In this document: positions 42,211 through 51,597 of the stretch, piece after piece
How the letters are laid out: each line of letters opens with the position of its first letter
How positions within the stretch are numbered: position 1 is the first letter of the stretch
From: Pseudobdellovibrionaceae bacterium
GTDB lineage: Bacteria; Bdellovibrionota; Bdellovibrionia; Bdellovibrionales; Bdellovibrionaceae
DNA: 53,091 nucleotides
Direction of reading: 5' to 3'
Assembly: GCA_016785955.1 (NCBI GenBank)
Contig: JAEUWH010000009.1
Span: forward strand, 1 to 53,091
The notes under the pieces: model-generated
Seen by the model: only the letters and a program-made list of their open reading frames with translations
Databases searched by the model: none
What the model was told of the DNA's origin: nothing
Translations under genes and position numbers: made by a program

Positions 42211-42951
42211 ATGGCAAAAATAGACGCTCGTGTTTTGATTGCTGAAGATAATAAAGTAAATCAGCAGGTCGCGAATACAATGTTGAATCTATTGGGTTGT
42301 TCGGCGAGTACCGTTGAAAATGGTAAGCAAGTTATCGAGAAATTAAAGAGCGAAACATTTGACTTGGTCCTAATGGATGGTCAAATGCCCGAGTTAGATG
42401 GTTATGAAGCCACACGGCAAATTCGGCAAGGCCAGGCTGGGGAGCGTAACCGAGCTATTCCAATCGTGGCTATCACGGCTAATGTCAGCCGAGAAGGTCT
42501 GCAAAAATGTTTTGATGTGGGCATGGATGATTTTTTAGCTAAGCCCATCGAGTTTGAAGTGTTTTCTGGTAAAATTAGAAAGTGGCTGGGGCAGGGGTAT
42601 CTGGGTATCATCGAGAAAAAGGCCGTCGATAATTTGAAAGAAATAGCGGTCAATGGGAATGTAAATCTAGTCAAAGATTTAGTGCAGCTATTTAAGCAAG
42701 AGGTGGCGACTGATTTATATAAATTACGTCAGCAAGCGGAAAATAGTGATTTTGTGAGTGCCGCAAGGACGGCCCATCATATGAAGTCATCGTGTGCGAA
42801 TTTGGGTGTGCATCGCATGCGCGTGATTATTGAAAAAATTGAAATACAAAAAAATGAAATTGATCGTGAACAGTTGCTGGTAATGGTGAAAAGCTTAGAG
42901 GCGGAATATCATGTGGCCATCGTCGAGCTGCAAAAAATTATGTCCACCTGA
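42211..42951 (+). CDS. Orphan receiver-Hpt (phosphotransfer) protein
   Basis: 246 residues in two domains. REC (1-125): VLIAEDNKVNQQ, phosphoacceptor VLMDGQMPELDG, VAITAN, and LAKPIEF. Hpt (about 135-246): AARTAHHMKSSCANLGVHRM, with the His that takes phosphate. The order REC-Hpt is that of the C-terminus of hybrid kinases, but here it has no kinase part. It would relay phosphate between a hybrid kinase elsewhere and a response regulator; the OmpR-type regulator downstream is the nearest candidate. Confidence 0.92.
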   Translation: MAKIDARVLIAEDNKVNQQVANTMLNLLGCSASTVENGKQVIEKLKSETFDLVLMDGQMPELDGYEATRQIRQGQAGERNRAIPIVAITANVSREGLQKCFDVGMDDFLAKPIEFEVFSGKIRKWLGQGYLGIIEKKAVDNLKEIAVNGNVNLVKDLVQLFKQEVATDLYKLRQQAENSDFVSAARTAHHMKSSCANLGVHRMRVIIEKIEIQKNEIDREQLLVMVKSLEAEYHVAIVELQKIMST

Positions 42952-43193
42952 TTTTTCTGCCATAAACATAAATTTTATAAACGATTAAATAAAATCCCGT
43001 ATGGCTAAAGTGTTCTAGGAGAGTATCTCGACTTCCGTTGAGACACTATGATATCAAACAAATTCAATTAACTTAATTTAACTTTGCAAGTAAAAAAAAA
43101 TGGAATAGAGTAAGCTATTCTTGCAACTTAGAGTTGTTCCAACATTCAGGAGAAAATAATTGAAAATTTTCATCGCATCTTTAGAAAGGTTTT
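42952..43193. other. Leader of the OmpR-type regulator with two hairpins
   Basis: TCTCGAC/GTTGAGA around 43026-43044 can form a 7-bp hairpin. TGCAAG (43085-43090) / CTTGCA (43120-43125) with an inner AATAG/CTATT (43103-43118) makes a longer bulged stem. Neither is followed by a T run. No small gene is apparent. Confidence 0.35.
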
Positions 43194-43913
43194 ATGAGCG
43201 GCGATAGAATTCTGTTAGTAGAAGACGCACTTAGTATGCAGTATGTGGTTCAGGCGGCCGTGGGGAGCCTGTGTTCGTTGACATGCGTAGCGACTATTGC
43301 AGACGCGGAACGTGAGTTGGCGAGTGGGCCATATGCCTTGCTTTTACTGGATGTTGAATTGCCCGATGGGGATGGCTTTGAATATTGTAAAAAAATTCGG
43401 GCTCAAGATAAATTTCAAAACTTGCCGATCATTTTTTTAACATGGAAAGCGGATGTGGATCAGCGTGTCCTGGGATTTTCACTGGGGGCAGATGACTATA
43501 TTATTAAGCCAATCGAGCCAAAGGAATTTTCGGCACGCATTGAATCGAAACTAAAACGTCGCCCGCAAGGGGCACCGCAAACGACATTTCGAAAATCTGA
43601 TTTTAGGGTGGATTTGACATCTCATCGTATTTTTTTAGTAGCCAGTGATGAAACCGAGCAAGAGTTGAATTTGACACCGATTGAATTTAAATTGTTAGTT
43701 CACTTTTTGCGTAATGAAGGAGTTGTTATCCCCCGCGAAGAGTTATTGACAGCAGTTTGGGGGGAAGCGGTGCATGTGTCGGCTCATACGATTGATACGC
43801 ATATTTCTTCGTTAAGAAAAAAGATATCGAATACGGGACATCATTTGAAGGCCGTGGTTAAGAAAGGTTATTGCTTTTCGATTGTTAGTAATCCTAAACC
43901 GGCAACAATATAG
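43194..43913 (+). CDS. OmpR/PhoB-family response regulator
   Basis: 239 residues with AAGG before ATG. REC (1-118): ILLVEDALSMQ, phosphoacceptor LLLDVELPDGDG, FLTWKAD, YIIKPIEP. Winged-helix DNA-binding domain (135-235): LTPIEFKLLVHFLRN, ILTAVWGE-type turn, VSAHTIDTHISSLRKKI and VKKGYCFSI. A transcription regulator with unknown targets. It lacks an adjacent kinase, as do the other regulators here. A terminator follows. Confidence 0.95.
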   Translation: MSGDRILLVEDALSMQYVVQAAVGSLCSLTCVATIADAERELASGPYALLLLDVELPDGDGFEYCKKIRAQDKFQNLPIIFLTWKADVDQRVLGFSLGADDYIIKPIEPKEFSARIESKLKRRPQGAPQTTFRKSDFRVDLTSHRIFLVASDETEQELNLTPIEFKLLVHFLRNEGVVIPREELLTAVWGEAVHVSAHTIDTHISSLRKKISNTGHHLKAVVKKGYCFSIVSNPKPATI

Positions 43914-43943
43914 CGTAAAAATGAGAATGAAAAAATAGTGATG

Positions 43944-43982
43944 AAAAAATACCCACTGTTTTTATACAGTAGGGATTTTTTC
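43944..43982 (+). terminator. Terminator after the OmpR-type regulator
   Basis: CCC-ACTGT / ACAGT-A-GGG with one bulged A, flanked by A and T runs (AAAAAAT... GATTTTTTCC). Confidence 0.8.
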
Positions 43983-44087
43983 CCCGCCAAAACTGTTGAA
44001 ATGCAATTGAAAGCATTTTGATTTTGGTTTCTCAATTGCAAATTTATTTCTCCGCAAATAGCGAACAATATTCAAAAAGGAGAATAT

Positions 44088-44753
44088 ATGAATTTCAAAT
44101 TGCTTTCGACGTTGGCGGTGGTTCTAGGTATGGTGGTGTCTTGTAACCGAAACAGCGCAAATAATGATCCGGTTGATAATGCCCGTGAAATGGTAAAAGA
44201 TGCGAGTATTCAAGAGCGCACGTTTCGTGGCGAGTGCCAAGCTAAGCCGATCAATGAAATCGTGACGGGGTTGTTGACTCTGGGGGAAGCGGCTGTAAAA
44301 AGTCAGCGTATTCAATACCGTTTTACAGGTGCAAATGTTTCACGCGTGACACATTTATATGCAATGGCAGATTGTACGGGGGAAGAGGCATTCTCTTTCG
44401 AGGAATCGGGCGAGTTGCGTATTCATGAAGATCAAAAGACGGCTGATAGCGCAACATTTGTTGATTTTGATTATCGCAAAGTAGAACTGACGATTTCTAG
44501 TCAAGCCGGTGTTGTCATCGCAAATCGTATAGGTGTGTGTAATATGACTAACTGGAATGTGAATGATCGTCGCGATATAACGCCAGCGGCACCGGAAGTG
44601 ACGTGTTACAATGTTGTCGTTCCTCGTATGGAATATAATATTTATCGCATTGATAATGACAACACGCTTTATTTTGGGACTCATGAAAAATCAAATTCAC
44701 CTGACACTCGACCTGGTTCGGTTAAAACAGAACTTAAATATGTTGCTGAGTAA
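44088..44753 (+). CDS. Lipoprotein of unknown function
   Basis: 221 residues after AAGGAG. Lipoprotein signal with lipobox VVSC (Cys19). Mature part has five more Cys (FRGECQAK, MADCTGEE, GVCNMTN, VTCYNVV), alternating charge and beta strands (KVELTISSQAGVV, MEYNIYRIDNDNTLYF). No family recognised. Separated from the next lipoprotein gene by a strong terminator. Confidence 0.65.
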   Translation: MNFKLLSTLAVVLGMVVSCNRNSANNDPVDNAREMVKDASIQERTFRGECQAKPINEIVTGLLTLGEAAVKSQRIQYRFTGANVSRVTHLYAMADCTGEEAFSFEESGELRIHEDQKTADSATFVDFDYRKVELTISSQAGVVIANRIGVCNMTNWNVNDRRDITPAAPEVTCYNVVVPRMEYNIYRIDNDNTLYFGTHEKSNSPDTRPGSVKTELKYVAE

Positions 44754-44790
44754 TATCTGAATTTGGGGGAGTGTTGAGCCCCTAGTATCA

Positions 44791-44830
44791 CAGGGAGGCT
44801 GTCATTTGATGGGCCTCCCTGTTTCATTTT
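44791..44830 (+). terminator. Terminator between the two lipoprotein genes
   Basis: CAGGGAGGC (44791-44799) / GCCTCCCTG (44813-44821), 9 bp perfect, then TTTCATTTT. Confidence 0.92.
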
Positions 44831-44897
44831 GAGATGTGTCTTTTTCAAATAATTCGTCTTTTTCAAGTAATTTGCAGATAAGCCGATAAAACTGGAT

Positions 44898-47800
44898 ATG
44901 AAAAAGATTATTTATTTTATTCTTTTAGGTGCTATTTTTCACGTAATTTCATGTACGCGATCAGCAGTGGACGGCGGCTCGGCGAAGGTGGTCTTTCAAG
45001 TACCCACTTTTGAATCCAGTCACTTGCAGTCTGCAAAAGTTGATAATTTTGTGAATAATTTAATGACGACTCCAGGGCTACGTAGTCAGGCGTCTTCCAG
45101 CTTGCCGACGGGGTTGGATGGGGCGTCTCCTATCAATTGTTTTGCCGTCATGGTTTCTGGGCCTGGTGAAAGCTTGCAACGTAATCGGTGTGTGAAAAAC
45201 AAAGCCACAGCGCCGGTGGTTGATTTTAAATTTGGCGAGCTAAGTCAGGCCGCCACGTTTGGTGGCAGTATTGAAATGGAGTTGGATTCAGGTTCAGATC
45301 GTGTTGTGCGCTTAATTGGCCTTCGCTCTGAAAAAGGCTCATGTGCAGGTTTTAAAGACGATCATTCTGGTTTTTCTCAGCCGTTTATTTTGGCTGAAGA
45401 GAAGGGTATTCTTTTGAGTCCGGGAGCCACTAAAGTTATTCCGATGACGATGACCTACAATGCTGAGAATTATATTGATGAGTGTTATGGGCCCGATTTT
45501 CCCCCACGTGAAGGTGACGGCGATGGTCCTGGTCATGAAAGCCCCAGTAAATTTTTGGCGATTCGTAAAGATTTTTTTCTTGAAAATAGAATTGTCGAAA
45601 ATTTTTGTCAAAGTGTGGATGTGGTCGCTTATGCGGAAAATATGAATCAACATTTTTTAAGTCAATCGGTGGAGTTTCGTCTAAAGGTTCGTGGAAGTGT
45701 CGTGAGTGTGTATAGTGATCATCAAAGTTGTTCGAATGCAAATCCAGTCCTGTCCTCTGTCACGATGCCGGCCCAATCAGATCGTAAACAGCTGTGGTTT
45801 CGAGCCCCTTATAAATCTTTGGGTGATCAAGCGATGTTGGATTTGGAATTTGTTACGAATCCGCAGAATTTGTCATCGATTCCATTGAATGTGTTTGTCG
45901 AGTACGAGAATTCGAATTCATTCGAGATCGCTCTTCCCGAGCGTATTTTACCGAATCTGTGTTATGGCGGTACGGCTAGGGCAAAAACCTTGTTAGGCAA
46001 TTATACCTATTTGTCAGGGAGCGTGCCGGTAGCCGTTGCAAATGGACTAGAGGTCTATACAGATTCTAATTGTTTGACGCCTACAACGGCGGTTTCCTTT
46101 AGTTATGGCTGGGCAGCGCCGTTCTATGTTAAAGCCAGTGGATCCGCACCGAATCCTCAGGTTACATTTTCATTCTCGGGATATATCAGTGCCGTAAAAA
46201 ATATAAAGCTTGGCTCGGGTAGTACGAATTTGGCGCAAATCGAAATTTATTATTTTAATCAAACGACTATAAATTCATGTTCGATCGCCGAGATGGTTTT
46301 TTTAAATGAAAATCGAACCGTCATTCCTTTGCCCTCGAGTGTTGGAGTGAGCTTTTCTGGTGCGGATGTCGTGGTGTATCCTTTGGGTGACTGTATGGGG
46401 ACGGGATTGTCGACAACCGTCGCGGCTGGGGCAACGTCCGCGCGTTTTAATTATTCCGGAGTCAGCTATGGGCAGAAAAATTTGACCGTAAATGTCAGTG
46501 GCCTGAGTCCCTATCAAATGTCGTATTTTGTAGATTATCATTTGCGAACAAAAGCTGTTCTTAATTCAGTTGCGTCGTCCATACCGGCAGGTACCTGTTT
46601 AGAGGTTTCGGTGTTTATGGAGTACGTGAGTGGAGGATTGTATTATCCAAACGCCGATGTGGCGATCAACGTATCTCCTGCGATGAATTTCTATGATAAT
46701 AGTAGCTGTGCGGGGAATCCTTTGCCTAATGTTGTTTTGCCTGCCAATCAGGGGACTCGTCTCGTATATATTTTGGCTGATAACTTAACGTCATCGCCAA
46801 GTTCTGTGGATCTCAGTTTTCAAGCTCCAGCGAGTGCGGGGGCTCATCTTTGGTTTTCTGTTTTGCCGCGTCCGGTGTTGCATCTGGGATGGGATAACTC
46901 GTTGATGAAATTACCCGTGGGAGTTGTAAATTTAAGTTTGTTTGTAGCGCCGTTTTCAGGAATGGCCCCTTATACATACAGTAAATCCAGCGGGGCGGGT
47001 GTGCTGTCGGCGGATCAATACACCAGTGCCGCGGGTGATAGTGCTACTTTCAACATATTAGATTCGGGTGGTGGCTACCAAAATTTTTCGACGGCCACTT
47101 ATGCTTCGGTGTACACTTATGATTTCATGTCCGCTTCGTTGCCTCCGGGGTTCAATTTTTATCGCACTGGTACGGCCTATTATTTTAACGCGAGCGGTGT
47201 TTTGGTTTCCGCGGCTGCGAATACACCACGGTTCAGTCACAATTCCGATCCCAGTGTAGGACATAGTGCGGAAGGTCTTTTGATAGAGCCGATGCGAACG
47301 AATATGGCTTACTACAGTGATAATATGTCGTTCTGGACGTCTTCACTGGCTTCGGTTCAATCGGACGTGGCAGTGAGTGATCCAACGGGAAATTCATTTA
47401 GTCAAGTGGTCCGCGTGGATGCTCGCGATGGATATAATATGCCGCAAATTGTTTCCAACATGATTTTTCCCAATTATGGGCAAACATACACGGCATCGGT
47501 GTTTGTTAAGAAATTTGATAGCCGTTATGTCGCCATGAAAATTCAAGAGGGTGGTGTTGTGTATGGTTATTCGGGTGTTGTTGTTGATTTAGATACGGGT
47601 AGTGTTGTCGGTATGGTGGATCCTTGGAGTAGTTCGGATATCAGTGCAAATTTTGGTGTTCAAAAATTGAAAAATGGATGGTTTCGTATTTGGACAAATT
47701 ACACCGCTAAGGGGGGCTCAAATATGGCGATGTATTTGTATCCAAGTTATCAAAATGGTCCGCTAAGTCCTCAACGTGACTATGTCCCTCCTATCGCAAA

Positions 47801-48389
47801 AACTTATTTTTGGGGTGCTCAAGTCGAGGATGGAAAGTCTATGACCTCGTATATACCGACAACAAGTGGTGTCGGTACGCGCTCGGCAGAATCATTAGGG
47901 GCGCAGCACACGGCATTTAGTAGTTTTGTTGTTCAAGCAGAGCGTTCTATTTCTTTTGAATATTCGCGCCCCGAAGGGCATCGCGAGCAGAGTGGTGTTT
48001 TATTTAAAATGTGCTCGGTGACGTGTTCGCAAAATTCGGTGACTTTGTCTCAAGAGGGTTTGGGTGGCTATTTCGCTGGGTTAGTGGCAAATAACGGAGC
48101 AGATAATTTTCCATTATATTTACCTAGTCACACGGCTCGATTCGGGATTAATAAAGTTGCACTCAGTTTTAAGGGTGCGACGGACTATGGGTTCAGTGCG
48201 GTTGCAAATACGGCGGCCGTTTCGACCTCCAGTGGACAAGCGGTGACGAGTCCTGATTTTACCAATGGTGGTATCTATATTGGACAAGATGAATATTCTG
48301 GAAATAAGTCAACTCTGTATGTTCGCAAAATAGAAATGTGGAATCACCGCTTGGCTAGGCCGGCTCTTAGAAGCATGACTCATCACTGA
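44898..48389 (+). CDS. Very large lipoprotein with phage-fibre-type C-terminus
   Basis: 1163 residues. N-terminus KIIYFILLGAIFHVISC with lipobox VISC. The first 700 residues contain three or more repeats of a Cys-bearing beta motif (NFCQSVDVVAYAEN, CYGGTARAKTLLG, SCSIAEMVFLN, TCLEVSVFMEYV), each with strands ending in a C-x5-6-C-like spacing. From about 770 to 1010 there is a domain with SDNMSFWTSSLASV..., YTASVFVKKFDSRYVAMKI, GVVVDLDTGSVVGM, NGWFRIWTNYTAK, and YFWGAQVEDGKSMTSYIPTTS. This is the pattern of carbohydrate-binding or tail-fibre-type modules in phages. The last 150 residues look like a lectin-type fold. A lipid-anchored adhesin-like surface protein is inferred. Confidence 0.75.
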   Translation: MKKIIYFILLGAIFHVISCTRSAVDGGSAKVVFQVPTFESSHLQSAKVDNFVNNLMTTPGLRSQASSSLPTGLDGASPINCFAVMVSGPGESLQRNRCVKNKATAPVVDFKFGELSQAATFGGSIEMELDSGSDRVVRLIGLRSEKGSCAGFKDDHSGFSQPFILAEEKGILLSPGATKVIPMTMTYNAENYIDECYGPDFPPREGDGDGPGHESPSKFLAIRKDFFLENRIVENFCQSVDVVAYAENMNQHFLSQSVEFRLKVRGSVVSVYSDHQSCSNANPVLSSVTMPAQSDRKQLWFRAPYKSLGDQAMLDLEFVTNPQNLSSIPLNVFVEYENSNSFEIALPERILPNLCYGGTARAKTLLGNYTYLSGSVPVAVANGLEVYTDSNCLTPTTAVSFSYGWAAPFYVKASGSAPNPQVTFSFSGYISAVKNIKLGSGSTNLAQIEIYYFNQTTINSCSIAEMVFLNENRTVIPLPSSVGVSFSGADVVVYPLGDCMGTGLSTTVAAGATSARFNYSGVSYGQKNLTVNVSGLSPYQMSYFVDYHLRTKAVLNSVASSIPAGTCLEVSVFMEYVSGGLYYPNADVAINVSPAMNFYDNSSCAGNPLPNVVLPANQGTRLVYILADNLTSSPSSVDLSFQAPASAGAHLWFSVLPRPVLHLGWDNSLMKLPVGVVNLSLFVAPFSGMAPYTYSKSSGAGVLSADQYTSAAGDSATFNILDSGGGYQNFSTATYASVYTYDFMSASLPPGFNFYRTGTAYYFNASGVLVSAAANTPRFSHNSDPSVGHSAEGLLIEPMRTNMAYYSDNMSFWTSSLASVQSDVAVSDPTGNSFSQVVRVDARDGYNMPQIVSNMIFPNYGQTYTASVFVKKFDSRYVAMKIQEGGVVYGYSGVVVDLDTGSVVGMVDPWSSSDISANFGVQKLKNGWFRIWTNYTAKGGSNMAMYLYPSYQNGPLSPQRDYVPPIAKTYFWGAQVEDGKSMTSYIPTTSGVGTRSAESLGAQHTAFSSFVVQAERSISFEYSRPEGHREQSGVLFKMCSVTCSQNSVTLSQEGLGGYFAGLVANNGADNFPLYLPSHTARFGINKVALSFKGATDYGFSAVANTAAVSTSSGQAVTSPDFTNGGIYIGQDEYSGNKSTLYVRKIEMWNHRLARPALRSMTHH

Positions 48390-48401
48390 GGATTTTAAGA
48401 A

Positions 48402-50225
48402 TTAAGCCAACGGAATTTCCATGACAAAACATGTTTTTGAGTCTTTGGAAACAAAGCGCATGGTGCCTTGATGCTCGCGCATGATTCCTAGGGATATGGA
48501 AAGGCCAAGACCTGTACCGGCGCCCGGCGCCTTGGTAGTAAAGAATGGCTCCATCAAGCGGGATTGAATTTCGTGTGGGATGCCGGGGCCAGAGTCGCGT
48601 ACAAATAAATGCAACATCGATTTAGTGACTTCAAAGGATATGGTAATCTCTTTGGTTTCCTGATGTTTAATTGCATCGACACTGTTGTTTAATAGATTTA
48701 ACAATACTTGGGATAACTGAGATTCACGCGCACGAATCATAAGATTTGGTATTTCAGCGACAGTTAGAGTGGTCGAGTGTGAAATCATCGTCTGTCGACA
48801 AAGCTCGAGTGTTTCGTTCAGCCATGATTTTAAATTTGTGTCAAAAAAAGGATCTTGCTCTCCGTTGCGAGAAAAAGATCTAAGACTGTTGATGATCTTT
48901 GCAATTCGATTGGCGGTGGAGAGAATTTTTCCAAGATCTTGGCTGATGAGTGATGCATCTAATGGTTTGGGGGAGTCGACTAAGCGTTTTAAGCCATTGG
49001 CTTTGCCGACAATAATCGCGAGTGGGTTATTGATTTCGTGAGCCATGCCGGCGGCCATGCGGCCCAGCGCGGACATTTTTGCATTTTGAATAAAGTTTTG
49101 TTGCATGACGTAGTCATTTAAAAACGTACGACGTAGCCAAAAGATCAGCAATAGCGAGAGCAGCGAGAAAACCAAGAACGGTGCCATTTTTTTTACTGTC
49201 AGCCAGCGCAATTTTTGAGCTGGAACAAAAAACACCAGAGTAGAGCTTAACTCAGGAAAATCTTCGTAATAGATAAAATGAGAATCTCGCTCGAGGAGAT
49301 GGTCGATACGGTTTGTTTTGGCATTTTTTGCCATTTCAATCAAATTTGCTGGAATTAAATCATGAGCCATCGAGATGCGTGGATCAGCCGATCCTACACT
49401 GGTCGGTTCGGCTAAGACCTGTCCAAAGTGATTGTATAAAACAAGTTTACCTAGCGAGTAATCATGGCGATGAAGTACGGTATTGAATTGATCAATCGTG
49501 ACATCCATAGATATCGAGCCTTTGAATGTGTCACCATCGTAGACTGGCTCTGAATACGAAATCATCAATCCTAGTCCGGCCTCATCAACATAGACAGATG
49601 TCCAAAAACCTTCACGTTTGGGGTTGTTCTCGGGGGTTGCATTTTTGTAAAACTCTTTATCTACCAGCAATCGTTTGGAGAAAAAGAAATCTTTAGGCTC
49701 TAGATAGGGTGCTAGATACATGAAATCACTGCTGGTGTAATAGTACCAAGGCGAGCTTTTGATTTCATTGAGTCCAGGCGCAAAATAGGATCCCATCTCA
49801 AGCGCCATGCTGATTTCAATTTTTTTTTCGGGATCGGTCATATAATTTGTGGAAATCGAAGTTAGGTTGCCGAGCTTTTGTTCCTTGTACTTTGTATTTA
49901 AACCAACCAGGTAACTGCCTTTATATGTATCATCGTACTTAAGGTTTTTTAGCCATGGACTGGATTTGTCTCGGGAAAATAGAAAATAATTTTCGGCGAA
50001 TCGGCGACTGGTGGAGACGAATTTGGTGATCAGCTGAGATTCGATTCGAAGGTTGGCGTGGATGGAGTTAAACTGATTTAAGACTTCGTGATCTCGTTGG
50101 CTCATGCCTGATTGATACTCGCGAGAAATAGAAAATAAAATCGTAAGACAAATTACGACCGTGATCAGATTTACTTTCTTTTCAAAACTATCCAGCTTAA
50201 ACATTTTTGACATTGAAAAGTACAT
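48402..50225 (-). CDS. Sensor histidine kinase with extracytoplasmic Cache-type domain
   Basis: 607 residues. TM1 at about 20-36 (LITVVICLTILFSIS), a periplasmic dCache-like domain to about residue 340 (YFAPGLNEIKSSPWYYYTSSDF, GFWTSVYVDEAGLGLMISYSEPVY, KGSISMDVTIDQF), TM2 around 345-365 (APFLVFSLLSLLLIFWL), DHp with MAAGMAHEINNPLAI (phospho-His), and HATPase with LLNNSVDAI (N box), RDSGPGIP and TGLGLSISLG. It senses small ligands such as amino or organic acids outside the cell. No regulator is adjacent. Divergent from the aminotransferase gene. Start among Met1/Met5/Met8 unclear. Confidence 0.93.
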   Translation of the reverse strand: MYFSMSKMFKLDSFEKKVNLITVVICLTILFSISREYQSGMSQRDHEVLNQFNSIHANLRIESQLITKFVSTSRRFAENYFLFSRDKSSPWLKNLKYDDTYKGSYLVGLNTKYKEQKLGNLTSISTNYMTDPEKKIEISMALEMGSYFAPGLNEIKSSPWYYYTSSDFMYLAPYLEPKDFFFSKRLLVDKEFYKNATPENNPKREGFWTSVYVDEAGLGLMISYSEPVYDGDTFKGSISMDVTIDQFNTVLHRHDYSLGKLVLYNHFGQVLAEPTSVGSADPRISMAHDLIPANLIEMAKNAKTNRIDHLLERDSHFIYYEDFPELSSTLVFFVPAQKLRWLTVKKMAPFLVFSLLSLLLIFWLRRTFLNDYVMQQNFIQNAKMSALGRMAAGMAHEINNPLAIIVGKANGLKRLVDSPKPLDASLISQDLGKILSTANRIAKIINSLRSFSRNGEQDPFFDTNLKSWLNETLELCRQTMISHSTTLTVAEIPNLMIRARESQLSQVLLNLLNNSVDAIKHQETKEITISFEVTKSMLHLFVRDSGPGIPHEIQSRLMEPFFTTKAPGAGTGLGLSISLGIMREHQGTMRFVSKDSKTCFVMEIPLA

Positions 50226-50279
50226 GAGCCGGATGCAAAAGTAAAAGGGTTTTCAGGTCATTATTTCTTGATCATTAAA

Positions 50280-50321
50280 AAATGTGTATTAAGAAGTGTG
50301 TATAGAAAAGTGTGCATAAAC
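50280..50321 (+). repeat. Three tandem 14-bp repeats in a divergent promoter region
   Basis: AAATGTGTATTAAG, AAGTGTGTATAGAA, AAGTGTGCATAAAC: three units with consensus AAGTGTGTATAGAA in the 157 bp between the kinase and the aminotransferase gene. They could be a direct-repeat operator for either gene. Confidence 0.65.
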
Positions 50322-50382
50322 TTGCGGGTAGATTTTGGGAATTTAATAGCCGAAGATACGATTGCTTGTTAAAATTTCTTCT

Positions 50383-51588
50383 ATGACACATACTGAACTG
50401 ACACTTACTGAATTTAAATCGAGTTTTTATTCCGGTATTTTTTCTAGTCGCTTTTTAAATGAAAATTCAACTGCAAATATAAATGCAAATATCAACTCAA
50501 CTAAAAACATAGTTGGTGAGGCGTGCAATTGGAATAATGCAGGACAAGCAAACATTCCAATCGTCAACCAGAAAAAGATGCAGGAATGGCTCGAGCGTTT
50601 TTACAAAGAAGGCGCTTTAGCGGCGATGGACGGGTGGGCGGAAACCGAAGCGGTACGTAAAAAACTGGCGCGGTTTTTAGGCGCCGAAGTGGCAGAAGTC
50701 GCTTATTTTCCCACAACGGCATCGGCGCTTTCTCAGGCGGCCTTAGGGATTCCATTGAAAAAAGATGACGAGATTTTAACATGGGACCAAGAGTATCCTT
50801 CGAATTTTTATCCCTGGAGATTAGCTGCCGAGCGAGCAGGGGCAAAGGTTGTGTCGGTGGCCTCGACGAATTGGCAGACTCCATATGAAAGCATCCTTAG
50901 CCGTATCACGCCGAAGACGAAAGTTATTGCGGTTTCGTGGGTTCAGTATCAAACGGGCGCGGTGACGGATTTGAGATCAATCGCAGAGCATGTGAAAGGT
51001 AAAGATATTTGGCTGGTCGCGGACGTCATTCAAGGTGTCGGTGTACGACCATTTAATTTTCAAGACTCAGGATTTGATATTGTTTGTGGGGGTAGTCATA
51101 AGTGGTTGTGCTCTTCGTATGGTGCTAGTTTTATGCTGATTAAAAACGAGCGAATAAAACAACTCAATCTCATCGAAGTGGGTGCCATGACATACGGGGA
51201 CCCTGATACGGTGAAAAGTTATACGATTGAACCCAAAGAAACGGCCCATCGTTTTGAGCCAGGCTCTAAGGCTATGTTGGAAATCATTGCCTTGGGGGCC
51301 ACACTGGATTTATTTCAAGCCGTAGGTATTCGGGAAATTTATAAAGAAGCCTGTCGATTAGCGGATGAACTGCGCGCTGGGTTGGTAACGAAAGGTTTTC
51401 AGGTGTATGGTTTTGAGGGGCCAATTGTGACCTTTTCGGCATCGGATCCCAAACTGCTGGCGCGTATGGCCGAGCAGTTGAGTGCGGCTCGTATGGCATT
51501 TGCCAAGCGTGGTCCCGGTATCCGTTTGTCGCCTCATGCCTATAATCACGACGAGGAACTTTATCGAATTTTATCTGTGTTAATATAG
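50383..51588 (+). CDS. PLP-dependent class V aminotransferase-fold protein (cysteine desulfurase-like)
   Basis: About 401 residues from ATG 50383 (a TTG 21 nt earlier is possible, without ribosome site). Class V features: NNAG, ATASALSQ-like turn, DQEYPSNFYPW, ADVIQGVGVRP, and the PLP lysine in VCGGSHKWLCSSYGASF. An Asn-rich stretch (ENSTANINANINSTKN) lies at the start. Substrate unknown: isopenicillin epimerase-like or cysteine desulfurase-like members are possible. It precedes a thioesterase gene by 9 bp, so they form an operon. Confidence 0.85.
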   Translation: MTHTELTLTEFKSSFYSGIFSSRFLNENSTANINANINSTKNIVGEACNWNNAGQANIPIVNQKKMQEWLERFYKEGALAAMDGWAETEAVRKKLARFLGAEVAEVAYFPTTASALSQAALGIPLKKDDEILTWDQEYPSNFYPWRLAAERAGAKVVSVASTNWQTPYESILSRITPKTKVIAVSWVQYQTGAVTDLRSIAEHVKGKDIWLVADVIQGVGVRPFNFQDSGFDIVCGGSHKWLCSSYGASFMLIKNERIKQLNLIEVGAMTYGDPDTVKSYTIEPKETAHRFEPGSKAMLEIIALGATLDLFQAVGIREIYKEACRLADELRAGLVTKGFQVYGFEGPIVTFSASDPKLLARMAEQLSAARMAFAKRGPGIRLSPHAYNHDEELYRILSVLI

Positions 51589-51597
51589 GAGTTGCCG

